DNA from: Lingula anatina | Lineage: Eukaryota; Brachiopoda; Lingulata; Lingulida; Lingulidae | Assembly: GCF_001039355.2 (NCBI RefSeq) | Contig: NW_019773588.1 | Coordinates: 1 to 64,000, forward strand | Length of the DNA stretch: 64,000 nt | Direction of reading: 5' to 3' | Shown: positions 63,601-64,000 of the stretch, one piece after another | Layout: the number at the start of each line of letters is the position of its first letter | How positions within the stretch are numbered: the stretch's first letter is position 1 | Translations under genes and position numbers: made by a program | The notes under the pieces: generated by a model | Told to the model about the DNA's origin: nothing | Seen by the model: only the letters and a program-made list of their open reading frames with translations | Databases searched by the model: none

Positions 63601-64000
63601 AAGATGAGCCCTAATATCTCTTTATTTCATGCTGAAACATATGCCAGGTTTAGTCTGATTTTGACAGATTGTATTACAAAATCTGTAAGTGGATTTGATT
63701 CATTATTTTATCTTACATGGTTGATACCCATGTGAAGAGAAATTCCCTCTGGTGGTACCCATGAGAAAATAAATTTCCTCTGGTAGTTATAAATGTCGAT
63801 ATCCCCTCATGCTCAATTTTTTTATATTGAATGGTTTGAATGAACAATCAAATACGCGTTTAGATGAAACCCAAAACTCTATTTTAAAGCATATTTTTGT
63901 ACGCAATCTGCTACAGGTATCAGTCTCCATCGTCAGAAATGGAGGAAGCACAGGCCAAGTGAGGGTCACCTTTGCCACCTCTCCTGGTACTGCCATTGCA
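9829..64000 (+). CDS. ADGRV1: ADGRV1 (VLGR1/GPR98) orthologue, central part, 44 exons, open at both ends
   Basis: Giant adhesion GPCR ectodomain. The 44 exons listed below join in frame with GT-AG introns. Seen: about 18 Calx-beta units, each with a strand like GEVSVKF, an acidic turn like [13 protein letters not shown], a GGA.LG loop and a closing ND..G.F motif, plus one seven-blade EAR/EPTP propeller. Established: among known families only ADGRV1 combines many Calx-beta repeats with an EAR domain. In vertebrates it forms ankle links in hair cells and is mutated in Usher syndrome type 2C. Calx-beta repeats bind calcium in the Na/Ca exchanger. The first exon begins mid-repeat and the last runs off the window, so the signal peptide, GAIN domain, seven-helix region and PDZ-binding tail are not visible. 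Human ADGRV1 has about 35 Calx-beta repeats, so this is roughly the middle 40% of the protein. Most introns are 0.2-3.4 kb; one is 17.4 kb. Exon limits were assigned by hand from splice consensus and domain continuity. Confidence 0.95.
10102..12261 (+). other. ADGRV1: ADGRV1 intron (2.2 kb)
   Basis: GT-AG intron. A 129-codon open frame at 10376-10762 has no domain-like content and no clear splice context. Otherwise nothing recognised. Confidence 0.7.
12262..12465 (+). CDS. ADGRV1: ADGRV1 exon: body of Calx-beta 2
   Basis: Acceptor TTTTTAAG, donor AAG|GTAACA; phase 0/0, 68 codons. [15 protein letters not shown] continues directly from the previous exon's FTVVNFK. The strand [13 protein letters not shown] and the turn [14 protein letters not shown] follow. 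Confidence 0.95.
12935..13058 (+). CDS. ADGRV1: ADGRV1 exon: end of Calx-beta 2, start of Calx-beta 3
   Basis: Acceptor TTTAATAG, donor ATG|GTAATG; phase 0 in, 1 out, 124 bases. It encodes [27 protein letters not shown] and TEEGDH. The closing SNDDPYGVF motif makes it certain, although it is too short and too GT-bounded to show as a long open frame. Confidence 0.92.
13059..14579 (+). other. ADGRV1: ADGRV1 intron (1.5 kb)
   Basis: GT-AG intron ending TTTTTAACAG. No coding content is seen; the overlapping open frames on both strands at 13934-14173 look random. Confidence 0.75.
14580..14864 (+). CDS. ADGRV1: ADGRV1 exon: most of Calx-beta 3
   Basis: Phase 1/1, 285 bases, donor [30 protein letters not shown], an inserted loop ([15 protein letters not shown]...), [17 protein letters not shown], the acidic turn [15 protein letters not shown], then the linker [11 protein letters not shown]. 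The repeat is longer than average because of the loop. Confidence 0.95.
15189..15236 (+). CDS. ADGRV1: ADGRV1 48-base exon, possible cassette exon in Calx-beta 3
   Basis: Acceptor TTCAATAG, donor CCAG|GTGATA; phase 1/1, exactly 16 codons ([16 protein letters not shown], first codon shared). It would lengthen the loop before the last strand of repeat 3. Skipping it also leaves the frame intact, joining SRP to VSFSPR. Inclusion is inferred only from splice sites and frame. Confidence 0.6.
15354..15526 (+). CDS. ADGRV1: ADGRV1 exon: end of Calx-beta 3, start of Calx-beta 4
   Basis: Phase 1 in, 0 out, 173 bases; acceptor GTTTTTAG, donor GAG|GTTTGT (weak). It holds the closing strand [19 protein letters not shown] and the next opening [20 protein letters not shown] with EGSFGE. 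Confidence 0.93.
15842..16100 (+). CDS. ADGRV1: ADGRV1 exon: body of Calx-beta 4
   Basis: Acceptor TTATAG, donor TTTG|GTAATT; phase 0/1, 259 bases. [18 protein letters not shown], then [24 protein letters not shown] and [13 protein letters not shown] complete textbook Calx-beta core. Confidence 0.96.
16843..16971 (+). CDS. ADGRV1: ADGRV1 exon: start of Calx-beta 5
   Basis: Acceptor TGTTTTCAG, donor AATG|GTTAGT; phase 1/1, 129 bases. [20 protein letters not shown], then [20 protein letters not shown]. Usual V..E..V..R..G..VAV.W pattern. Confidence 0.93.
16972..20339 (+). other. ADGRV1: ADGRV1 intron (3.4 kb)
   Basis: GT-AG intron ending ATAACTTCAG. No exon, RNA gene or clear mobile element recognised on either strand. 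Confidence 0.7.
20340..20458 (+). CDS. ADGRV1: ADGRV1 exon: middle of Calx-beta 5
   Basis: Phase 1 in, 0 out, 119 bases; donor [29 protein letters not shown], then [17 protein letters not shown]. The acidic turn DDEPEDQE marks the calcium-binding-type edge of the repeat. Confidence 0.92.
20699..20877 (+). CDS. ADGRV1: ADGRV1 exon: end of Calx-beta 5, start of Calx-beta 6
   Basis: Acceptor CTTTTCAG, donor AGGAG|GTAAGT; phase 0/2, 179 bases. [38 protein letters not shown], then the next repeat's [17 protein letters not shown]. Confidence 0.95.
21225..21402 (+). CDS. ADGRV1: ADGRV1 exon: Calx-beta 6 strand plus start of an inserted segment
   Basis: Phase 2 in, 0 out, 178 bases; donor [27 protein letters not shown] is Calx-beta; the following [18 protein letters not shown] and [12 protein letters not shown] do not fit the repeat and lead into the cysteine-rich exon that follows. 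Confidence 0.9.
21709..21858 (+). CDS. ADGRV1: ADGRV1 exon: PAN/apple-like cysteine-rich insert in Calx-beta 6
   Basis: Acceptor TTTTTCCAG, donor AAA|GTATGA; phase 0/0, exactly 50 codons. Four cysteines in the order C-x3-C-x5-C-x11-C ([19 protein letters not shown], then AAICTWF) and a terminal DVRYYMKN. This spacing, with an aromatic F.Y between the third and fourth cysteines, resembles the second half of a PAN/apple module. It sits between two strands of Calx-beta 6. The domain call is by pattern only. Because the exon is in phase 0/0 it could also be skipped without a frameshift. Confidence 0.85.
22684..23062 (+). CDS. ADGRV1: ADGRV1 exon: end of Calx-beta 6, start of Calx-beta 7
   Basis: Largest exon here (379 bases), phase 0/1. 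[20 protein letters not shown] resumes the interrupted repeat, then [49 protein letters not shown]. Repeat 7 opens with [20 protein letters not shown]. Donor GAG|GTGGGT. Confidence 0.96.
23880..24005 (+). CDS. ADGRV1: ADGRV1 exon: middle of Calx-beta 7
   Basis: Acceptor CATTCTAG, donor CGAG|GTACAG; phase 1/1, 126 bases. [20 protein letters not shown], then [20 protein letters not shown]. Only 21 bases of intron separate the donor from a long AGT repeat. Confidence 0.93.
24027..24079 (+). repeat. (AGT)n microsatellite in the intron
   Basis: About 17 uninterrupted AGT/TAG units, 21 bases after the donor of the 23880-24005 exon. Read through from the exon it would encode poly-serine, but the intron boundary makes it noncoding. 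Confidence 0.95.
24338..24523 (+). CDS. ADGRV1: ADGRV1 exon: end of Calx-beta 7, start of Calx-beta 8
   Basis: Acceptor CATTCTAG, donor GAGG|GTAAGG; phase 1/1, 186 bases. [49 protein letters not shown], then VLAREG. Unusually acidic turn (DDDEAEDDE). Confidence 0.95.
24849..24988 (+). CDS. ADGRV1: ADGRV1 exon: Calx-beta 8, first half
   Basis: Acceptor CTTCCCAG, donor GAG|GTAAAA; phase 1/0, 140 bases. [20 protein letters not shown], then [14 protein letters not shown]. The usual DY/DF position is replaced by LGFRVY. Confidence 0.92.
25247..25346 (+). CDS. ADGRV1: ADGRV1 exon: Calx-beta 8, acidic turn
   Basis: Acceptor TTAATCAG, donor TCAG|GTAAGC; phase 0/1, 100 bases. [20 protein letters not shown], then [12 protein letters not shown]. 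Short exon assigned from the conserved [16 protein letters not shown] motif. Confidence 0.92.
25347..26644 (+). other. ADGRV1: ADGRV1 intron (1.3 kb)
   Basis: GT-AG intron ending GCTTCAG. No feature recognised. Confidence 0.75.
26645..26824 (+). CDS. ADGRV1: ADGRV1 exon: end of Calx-beta 8, start of Calx-beta 9
   Basis: Phase 1/1, 180 bases; donor [30 protein letters not shown] closes repeat 8; [20 protein letters not shown] opens repeat 9. Same-phase and a multiple of three, so skippable in frame. Confidence 0.94.
   Translation: MYDKQEKPSWIPRATWPVLQSRAVMIPMACSSLPPAPCWYTHQRPIPQCSSWWTESLEL
27109..27363 (+). CDS. ADGRV1: ADGRV1 exon: body of Calx-beta 9
   Basis: Acceptor TTTTTCAG, donor CTTG|GTAGGT; phase 1/1, 255 bases. 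[58 protein letters not shown]. Its layout ([20 protein letters not shown]) closely echoes the 22684-23062 exon ([20 protein letters not shown]), which suggests an old internal duplication. Confidence 0.95.
27690..27774 (+). CDS. ADGRV1: ADGRV1 exon: end of Calx-beta 9
   Basis: Acceptor ATTTTTAG, donor CCAG|GTAATC; phase 1/2, 85 bases. [20 protein letters not shown], then VYFPADSAR. Too short to show as a long open frame; assigned by the closing [12 protein letters not shown] motif and by phase on both sides. Confidence 0.9.
27964..28108 (+). CDS. ADGRV1: ADGRV1 exon: Calx-beta 10, first half
   Basis: Acceptor TTATTACAG, donor CAG|GTAATT; phase 2/0, 145 bases. [32 protein letters not shown], then EQDYSVKTQ. 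Confidence 0.93.
28492..28633 (+). CDS. ADGRV1: ADGRV1 exon: Calx-beta 10, acidic turn
   Basis: Acceptor CTTCACAG, donor AGAG|GTAGGT; phase 0/1, 142 bases. [44 protein letters not shown]. It can be spliced to either of two phase-compatible exons: the last exon at 29108 or the next Calx-beta exon at 31063. Confidence 0.94.
29108..29460 (+). CDS. ADGRV1: ADGRV1 alternative last coding exon, Thr/Ser-rich tail with stop
   Basis: Good acceptor (CTTTGCTTCCTATAG), and the first two bases complete the codon left by the 28492-28633 exon. It begins ALITIL, like the AVITIT of the regular exon at 31063, so it could finish the last Calx-beta strand. It then runs about 105 residues of Thr/Ser-rich, mucin-like sequence (runs of Thr encoded by ACT, N-glycosylation sequons at SNFT, LNTT, TNRS), ends ILLILL and stops (TGA 29458-29460). 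An AATAAA follows at 29961. The predicted product is a truncated isoform lacking the propeller, the remaining repeats and the membrane domain, hence secreted. The hydrophobic end is too short for an ordinary GPI or transmembrane anchor. Expression is not shown by the sequence. Confidence 0.6.
29168..29226 (+). repeat. coding ACT/Thr microsatellite
   Basis: Imperfect ACT repeat within the alternative last exon, in frame, encoding threonine blocks interrupted by Ala and Ile. Length changes in units of three would change the number of Thr residues without a frameshift. Confidence 0.9.
29961..29966 (+). promoter_or_regulatory. ADGRV1: polyadenylation signal AATAAA for the alternative short transcript
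   Basis: AATAAA 501 bases after the TGA of the alternative last exon, followed by T-rich sequence. The canonical hexamer is seen; use is inferred. Confidence 0.5.
30367..30648. repeat. (TA)n array with two 85-base-spaced internal units
   Basis: Three long TA runs (about 30367-30434, 30484-30519, 30568-30648) are separated by two near-identical spacers containing ATTCAGG, AATAGAAT and ACATGTGTGTG. The offset between the two spacers is 85 bases. Self-complementary, so prone to cruciform formation and to assembly error. The Ile/Tyr open frames across it are not genes. Confidence 0.95.
31063..31307 (+). CDS. ADGRV1: ADGRV1 exon: end of Calx-beta 10, first half of Calx-beta 11
   Basis: Acceptor TTGTTTTCAG, donor GAG|GTGGGT; phase 1/0, 245 bases. 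[20 protein letters not shown] closes repeat 10; [20 protein letters not shown], then [16 protein letters not shown] and [10 protein letters not shown] form repeat 11. Confidence 0.95.
31308..32078 (+). other. ADGRV1: ADGRV1 intron with foldback element
   Basis: GT-AG intron (GTGGGT...TTTTGTAG). Its only recognised content is the inverted repeat at 31774-31866. Confidence 0.75.
31774..31866. mobile_element. 45-base-arm foldback (inverted repeat), MITE-like
   Basis: Arms 31774-31818 and 31822-31866 with a 3-base TTT loop. Both arms share AGATAGA, CAGCGAGGGTTAT and CGTGC when one is read in reverse complement, with mismatches between. More GC-rich than its surroundings. It lies inside an intron. 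No transposase or clear target-site duplication was found, so the mobile origin is an inference. Confidence 0.6.
32079..32263 (+). CDS. ADGRV1: ADGRV1 exon: end of Calx-beta 11
   Basis: Phase 0/2, 185 bases; donor [63 protein letters not shown], then the linker YPMGMR leads into repeat 12. Confidence 0.95.
32451..32661 (+). repeat. tandem duplication spanning the acceptor of the next exon
   Basis: Two copies about 103 bases apart, beginning TCTAGATTGA at 32451 and 32554. Each contains the branch/pyrimidine region, a TTTCAG acceptor (AG at 32516-32517 and 32618-32619) and the first exon bases AATAG(T/C)AGCATAAGTGT. Copy 1 lacks 12 exon bases and hits an in-frame TAA soon after, so only copy 2 can give a functional exon. 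Confidence 0.9.
32620..32983 (+). CDS. ADGRV1: ADGRV1 exon: start of Calx-beta 12 and first blade(s) of the EAR/EPTP propeller
   Basis: Phase 2/0, 364 bases; donor [29 protein letters not shown] and [16 protein letters not shown] are Calx-beta. Then [32 protein letters not shown] and [14 protein letters not shown] have the EPTP pattern (hydrophobic-rich strand, AN-type turn, VY.W, then Q.I.T.GA). The propeller is thus inserted inside Calx-beta 12. Confidence 0.95.
33292..33435 (+). CDS. ADGRV1: ADGRV1 exon: EAR/EPTP blade
   Basis: Phase 0/0, 144 bases; acceptor TTGTTTTCAG, donor [39 protein letters not shown], then [12 protein letters not shown]. Exon boundaries fall at the equivalent point of each blade. 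Confidence 0.92.
33484..33962 (+). repeat. repeated intronic block after two consecutive EPTP exons
   Basis: A block of about 48 bases (…AAGACATATTTTGGCACTT… to …CTTGTTGAGGA) occurs at 33484-33531 and again at 33914-33962, about 45-50 bases after the donors of two successive EPTP exons, with only a couple of differences. Confidence 0.9.
33701..33871 (+). CDS. ADGRV1: ADGRV1 exon: EAR/EPTP blade
   Basis: Acceptor CTCCACTAG, donor CAG|GTATTA; phase 0/0, 171 bases. [50 protein letters not shown]: a complete EPTP signature. Confidence 0.95.
34198..34307 (+). CDS. ADGRV1: ADGRV1 exon: EAR/EPTP blade, first part
   Basis: Acceptor AATTTACAG, donor AGA|GTAAGC; phase 0/2, 110 bases. [20 protein letters not shown], then [10 protein letters not shown]. 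Short; assigned by motif and phase. Confidence 0.93.
34617..34876 (+). CDS. ADGRV1: ADGRV1 exon: two EAR/EPTP blades
   Basis: Acceptor TTTTTTCAG, donor ATAC|GTAAGT; phase 2/1, 260 bases. [20 protein letters not shown], then [38 protein letters not shown] and [14 protein letters not shown]. Confidence 0.95.
35209..35443 (+). CDS. ADGRV1: ADGRV1 exon: last EAR/EPTP blades and return into Calx-beta 12
   Basis: Acceptor CATTTCAG, donor CCAAG|GTATGC; phase 1/2, 235 bases. [20 protein letters not shown], then [18 protein letters not shown] and [22 protein letters not shown] matches the DY strand that precedes the F.PG turn of a Calx-beta repeat. I count about seven blades over 32620-35443, as expected for an EAR propeller. 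Confidence 0.93.
35444..37179 (+). other. ADGRV1: ADGRV1 intron (1.7 kb)
   Basis: GT-AG intron ending GATACTAG. No coding content or recognised repeat. Confidence 0.75.
37180..37384 (+). CDS. ADGRV1: ADGRV1 exon: second half of Calx-beta 12
   Basis: Phase 2/0, 205 bases; donor [75 protein letters not shown]. It completes the repeat interrupted by the propeller. Confidence 0.96.
37822..37980 (+). CDS. ADGRV1: ADGRV1 exon: Calx-beta 13, first half
   Basis: Acceptor TTCTTTGCAG, donor ACT|GTAAGC; phase 0/0, 159 bases. [36 protein letters not shown], then SDISPLEGT. Confidence 0.94.
38187..38334 (+). CDS. ADGRV1: ADGRV1 exon: Calx-beta 13, second half
   Basis: Acceptor GTGTTTCAG, donor ATTG|GTTAGT; phase 0/1, 148 bases. 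[43 protein letters not shown]. Confidence 0.94.
38846..39014 (+). CDS. ADGRV1: ADGRV1 exon: end of Calx-beta 13, start of Calx-beta 14; right edge at the assembly gap
   Basis: Acceptor GATTGCAG; phase 1 in. [47 protein letters not shown]. The known sequence stops at 39016 with ...TACATGT. A donor GT at 39015-39016 would give phase 2, which is what the next exon needs (AT+C). I place the end at 39014; the true end could lie inside the Ns. Confidence 0.85.
39017..39169. other. assembly gap (153 N)
   Basis: A run of 153 undetermined bases immediately after the 38846-39014 exon. It may be purely intronic. Confidence 1.
39418..39547 (+). CDS. ADGRV1: ADGRV1 exon: middle of Calx-beta 14
   Basis: Acceptor GTGTTTTAG, donor CCT|GTAAGT; phase 2/0, 130 bases. 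[20 protein letters not shown], then [20 protein letters not shown], a typical GRDY...G strand-turn-strand. Confidence 0.93.
39777..39956 (+). CDS. ADGRV1: ADGRV1 exon: end of Calx-beta 14
   Basis: Acceptor ATATCTCAG, donor AAG|GTACTT; phase 0/0, 180 bases. [20 protein letters not shown], then [20 protein letters not shown]. Confidence 0.95.
40587..40713 (+). CDS. ADGRV1: ADGRV1 exon: Calx-beta 15, first half
   Basis: Acceptor TTATTACAG, donor ACAG|GTAAGA; phase 0/1, 127 bases. [20 protein letters not shown], then [16 protein letters not shown]. Confidence 0.93.
40714..41910 (+). other. ADGRV1: ADGRV1 intron (1.2 kb)
   Basis: GT-AG intron ending TTGTTTTAG. Overlapping small open frames near 41507-41826 have no domain content. 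Nothing else recognised. Confidence 0.75.
41911..42023 (+). CDS. ADGRV1: ADGRV1 exon: middle of Calx-beta 15
   Basis: Phase 1/0, 113 bases; donor [29 protein letters not shown], then [15 protein letters not shown]. It joins exactly to TFEVQLLG in the exon 17.4 kb downstream, giving the standard PEDVETFEVQL turn. Confidence 0.94.
43681..43820 (-). CDS. candidate terminal exon of an unknown antisense gene
   Basis: Minus strand: a strong acceptor CTCTATTTTAG, then 45 codons and TAA. The peptide is charged and helix-forming, unlike the Leu/Phe-rich random frames nearby: [20 protein letters not shown], then [16 protein letters not shown]. It needs an upstream exon ending in phase 1. No family was recognised. 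It could instead be a degraded gene fragment. Confidence 0.4.
47233..48006. repeat. near-identical 0.73 kb duplicate flanked by single Ns, probable haplotig
   Basis: 47278-48006 matches 48018-48746 at an offset of 740 bases with about a dozen differences (about 1.5%). The block is bounded by single Ns at 47232 and 48007. The 31 bases left of the first N (47201-47231) are repeated just after the second N (48008 on), as expected if two overlapping contig ends were not merged and an allelic contig was wedged between them. Confidence 0.9.
51982..51987 (-). promoter_or_regulatory. polyadenylation signal for the nested GPCR
   Basis: Minus strand AATAAA, about 47 bases after the GPCR stop codon, in an ideal position for a compact transcript. 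Confidence 0.6.
52034..53122 (-). CDS. intronless rhodopsin-family GPCR nested in the ADGRV1 intron
   Basis: A single 362-residue frame with seven hydrophobic helices and class A landmarks: glycosylatable N-terminus (NQS, NAS), N1.50 in VENFIS, LAVCD in helix 2 (D2.50), C3.25 in YPCRTVE, a second-loop cysteine (HSLCSMY), W4.50, FFWLPG in helix 6, and DPWIY in helix 7 followed by an amphipathic helix 8 with a possible palmitoylated cysteine (LFSCF). Odd: the DRY position reads CQY, so both D3.49 and the nearly invariant R3.50 are missing. No proline is seen in helix 5, and the opsin lysine position is leucine, so it is not an opsin. DPxxY is shared by several receptor groups and does not settle the ligand. 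Intronless, with its own TATA-like box and AATAAA, so an independent antisense gene, possibly retrotransposed. Confidence 0.92.
   Translation of the reverse strand: MIYFNQSTISPRDNNSLGGGYKGQNASSEEQYLETLFTNFVTAGTVLASIGIVENFISLLALLNMPPPRRAFGMLLINLAVCDLTTMILAAIPGLRYQFDKDVLTYPCRTVEIMEISYVFLLNPVFATLGLVICQYLSVTKPVYFASRAAKRHTNIFICLAWMVTPIIGFLVHLISDPLIFIGQHSLCSMYNNSQQGHTRYYLVKSVTFSTIYVTVAILVGWLYYNLYWAAKPSLELTLAHQPHHERQPERCVLTQHQQLKKTISFLVGTMLFFWLPGTADLYMVLYMQDTNEGEPLCKACYQFHQAANLLFLANALIDPWIYGIRLRDVRMGYQKLFSCFRRRKLRTPNMLFVNNHEGEIH
53180..53185 (-). promoter_or_regulatory. TATA-like box for the nested GPCR
   Basis: Minus strand TATAAA about 58-63 bases before the ATG at 53122. A start about 30 bases downstream would leave a 5' UTR of roughly 30 bases. 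Consensus is seen; use is inferred. Confidence 0.4.
53276..53912. repeat. two related 70-80 base blocks upstream of the GPCR
   Basis: 53276-53357 and 53843-53912 share the ordered words ACCTCAATT, TAATCTGACAAGGGA, AAGCT, TAAGAAC and CAT with diverged spacers, indicating an old duplication about 570 bases apart. Confidence 0.6.
54305..54329. repeat. (GCTT)n microsatellite
   Basis: About six TGCT/GCTT units in tandem inside the large intron. Confidence 0.95.
57528..57840 (-). CDS. candidate internal exon of an unknown antisense gene
   Basis: Minus strand: acceptor ATCATTTCAG, 313 bases open throughout in one frame, then donor AGG|GTAAAT; the stop codon of the frame arises only by reading into the donor. 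The peptide is charged and amphipathic at first ([20 protein letters not shown], then [20 protein letters not shown]) and hydrophobic at the end, where an earlier donor may be used. No family was recognised. Its phase does not join directly to the 43681-43820 exon, so at least one intermediate exon would be needed if they belong together. Confidence 0.35.
59437..59559 (+). CDS. ADGRV1: ADGRV1 exon: end of Calx-beta 15
   Basis: Acceptor TTTTTTCCAG, donor CAG|GTAAGT; phase 0/0, 123 bases. [20 protein letters not shown], then [13 protein letters not shown]. Confidence 0.94.
59560..60640 (+). other. ADGRV1: ADGRV1 intron (1.1 kb)
   Basis: GT-AG intron ending TGTCTTTCAG. Nothing recognised. Confidence 0.75.
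60641..60808 (+). CDS. ADGRV1: ADGRV1 exon: Calx-beta 16, first half
   Basis: Phase 0/0, 168 bases; donor [29 protein letters not shown], then [12 protein letters not shown]. Confidence 0.94.
61137..61338 (+). CDS. ADGRV1: ADGRV1 exon: Calx-beta 16, second half
   Basis: Acceptor with an 18-base T tract before CAG; donor ATAG|GTAGAT; phase 0/1, 202 bases. [20 protein letters not shown], then [18 protein letters not shown] weaker repeat: the usual DD..PE turn reads [10 protein letters not shown] and the closing ND reads PDAG. Confidence 0.92.
61679..61863 (+). CDS. ADGRV1: ADGRV1 exon: Calx-beta 17, first half
   Basis: Acceptor TTTTCAATAG, donor CAG|GTTATT; phase 1/0, 185 bases. [20 protein letters not shown], then [17 protein letters not shown]. 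Confidence 0.93.
61864..63332 (+). other. ADGRV1: ADGRV1 intron (1.5 kb)
   Basis: GT-AG intron ending TTTTTCTAG. Contains a C-run at 62689-62703; otherwise nothing recognised. Confidence 0.75.
63333..63527 (+). CDS. ADGRV1: ADGRV1 exon: end of Calx-beta 17, start of Calx-beta 18
   Basis: Phase 0/0, 195 bases; donor [58 protein letters not shown], then repeat 18 opens with ITEIEFDKQ. Confidence 0.94.
63917..64000 (+). CDS. ADGRV1: ADGRV1 exon: Calx-beta 18, cut by the window edge
   Basis: Acceptor CTGCTACAG; phase 0 in, 28 codons visible. [20 protein letters not shown], then TSPGTAIA. Continues beyond 64000. Confidence 0.92.

Overview
The window is animal nuclear DNA: AT-rich, intron-rich, with GT-AG introns, microsatellites, one 153-base scaffold gap and two isolated Ns. 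It is dominated by one giant plus-strand gene. Forty-four coding exons (about 7.76 kb of coding sequence, roughly 2,590 codons) run from 9829 past the right edge and join in frame. They encode the middle of a very large extracellular protein made of Calx-beta repeats (about 16 complete and 2 partial), with one seven-bladed EAR/EPTP beta-propeller inserted inside one Calx-beta repeat. That combination identifies an ADGRV1 (VLGR1/GPR98/MASS1) orthologue, the giant adhesion GPCR of stereocilia and neural cells. The N-terminus, the GAIN domain and the seven-helix domain lie outside the window. The divergence and about 1.5% allelic difference visible in a misassembled duplicate suggest a heterozygous, probably marine invertebrate (a lophotrochozoan is my best guess). 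Species cannot be told from this.

Layout. 1-9828: a noncoding stretch and a minus-strand C-type lectin gene (3786-6506, probable 5' UTR exon and TATA box up to 6912), antisense and most likely inside an ADGRV1 intron, because the first ADGRV1 exon starts mid-domain. 9829-28633: Calx-beta repeats 1-10, including a 48-base cassette-like exon and an exon with a PAN/apple-like cysteine pattern inside repeat 6. 29108-29966: a phase-matched alternative last exon encoding a Thr/Ser-rich tail, a stop codon and a downstream AATAAA, predicting a short secreted isoform. 31063-42023: repeats 11-15 and the EAR propeller (32620-35443). 42024-59436: a 17.4 kb intron holding an intronless minus-strand rhodopsin-family GPCR (52034-53122), two candidate antisense exons and a wedged haplotig (47233-48006). 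59437-64000: repeats 15-18.

How the parts relate. The long transcript should give the membrane adhesion GPCR. The alternative last exon would release the N-terminal Calx-beta array without the propeller or the membrane domain. The lectin and the nested GPCR are separate antisense transcription units with their own promoter-like and polyadenylation signals, and nothing in the sequence links them functionally to ADGRV1.
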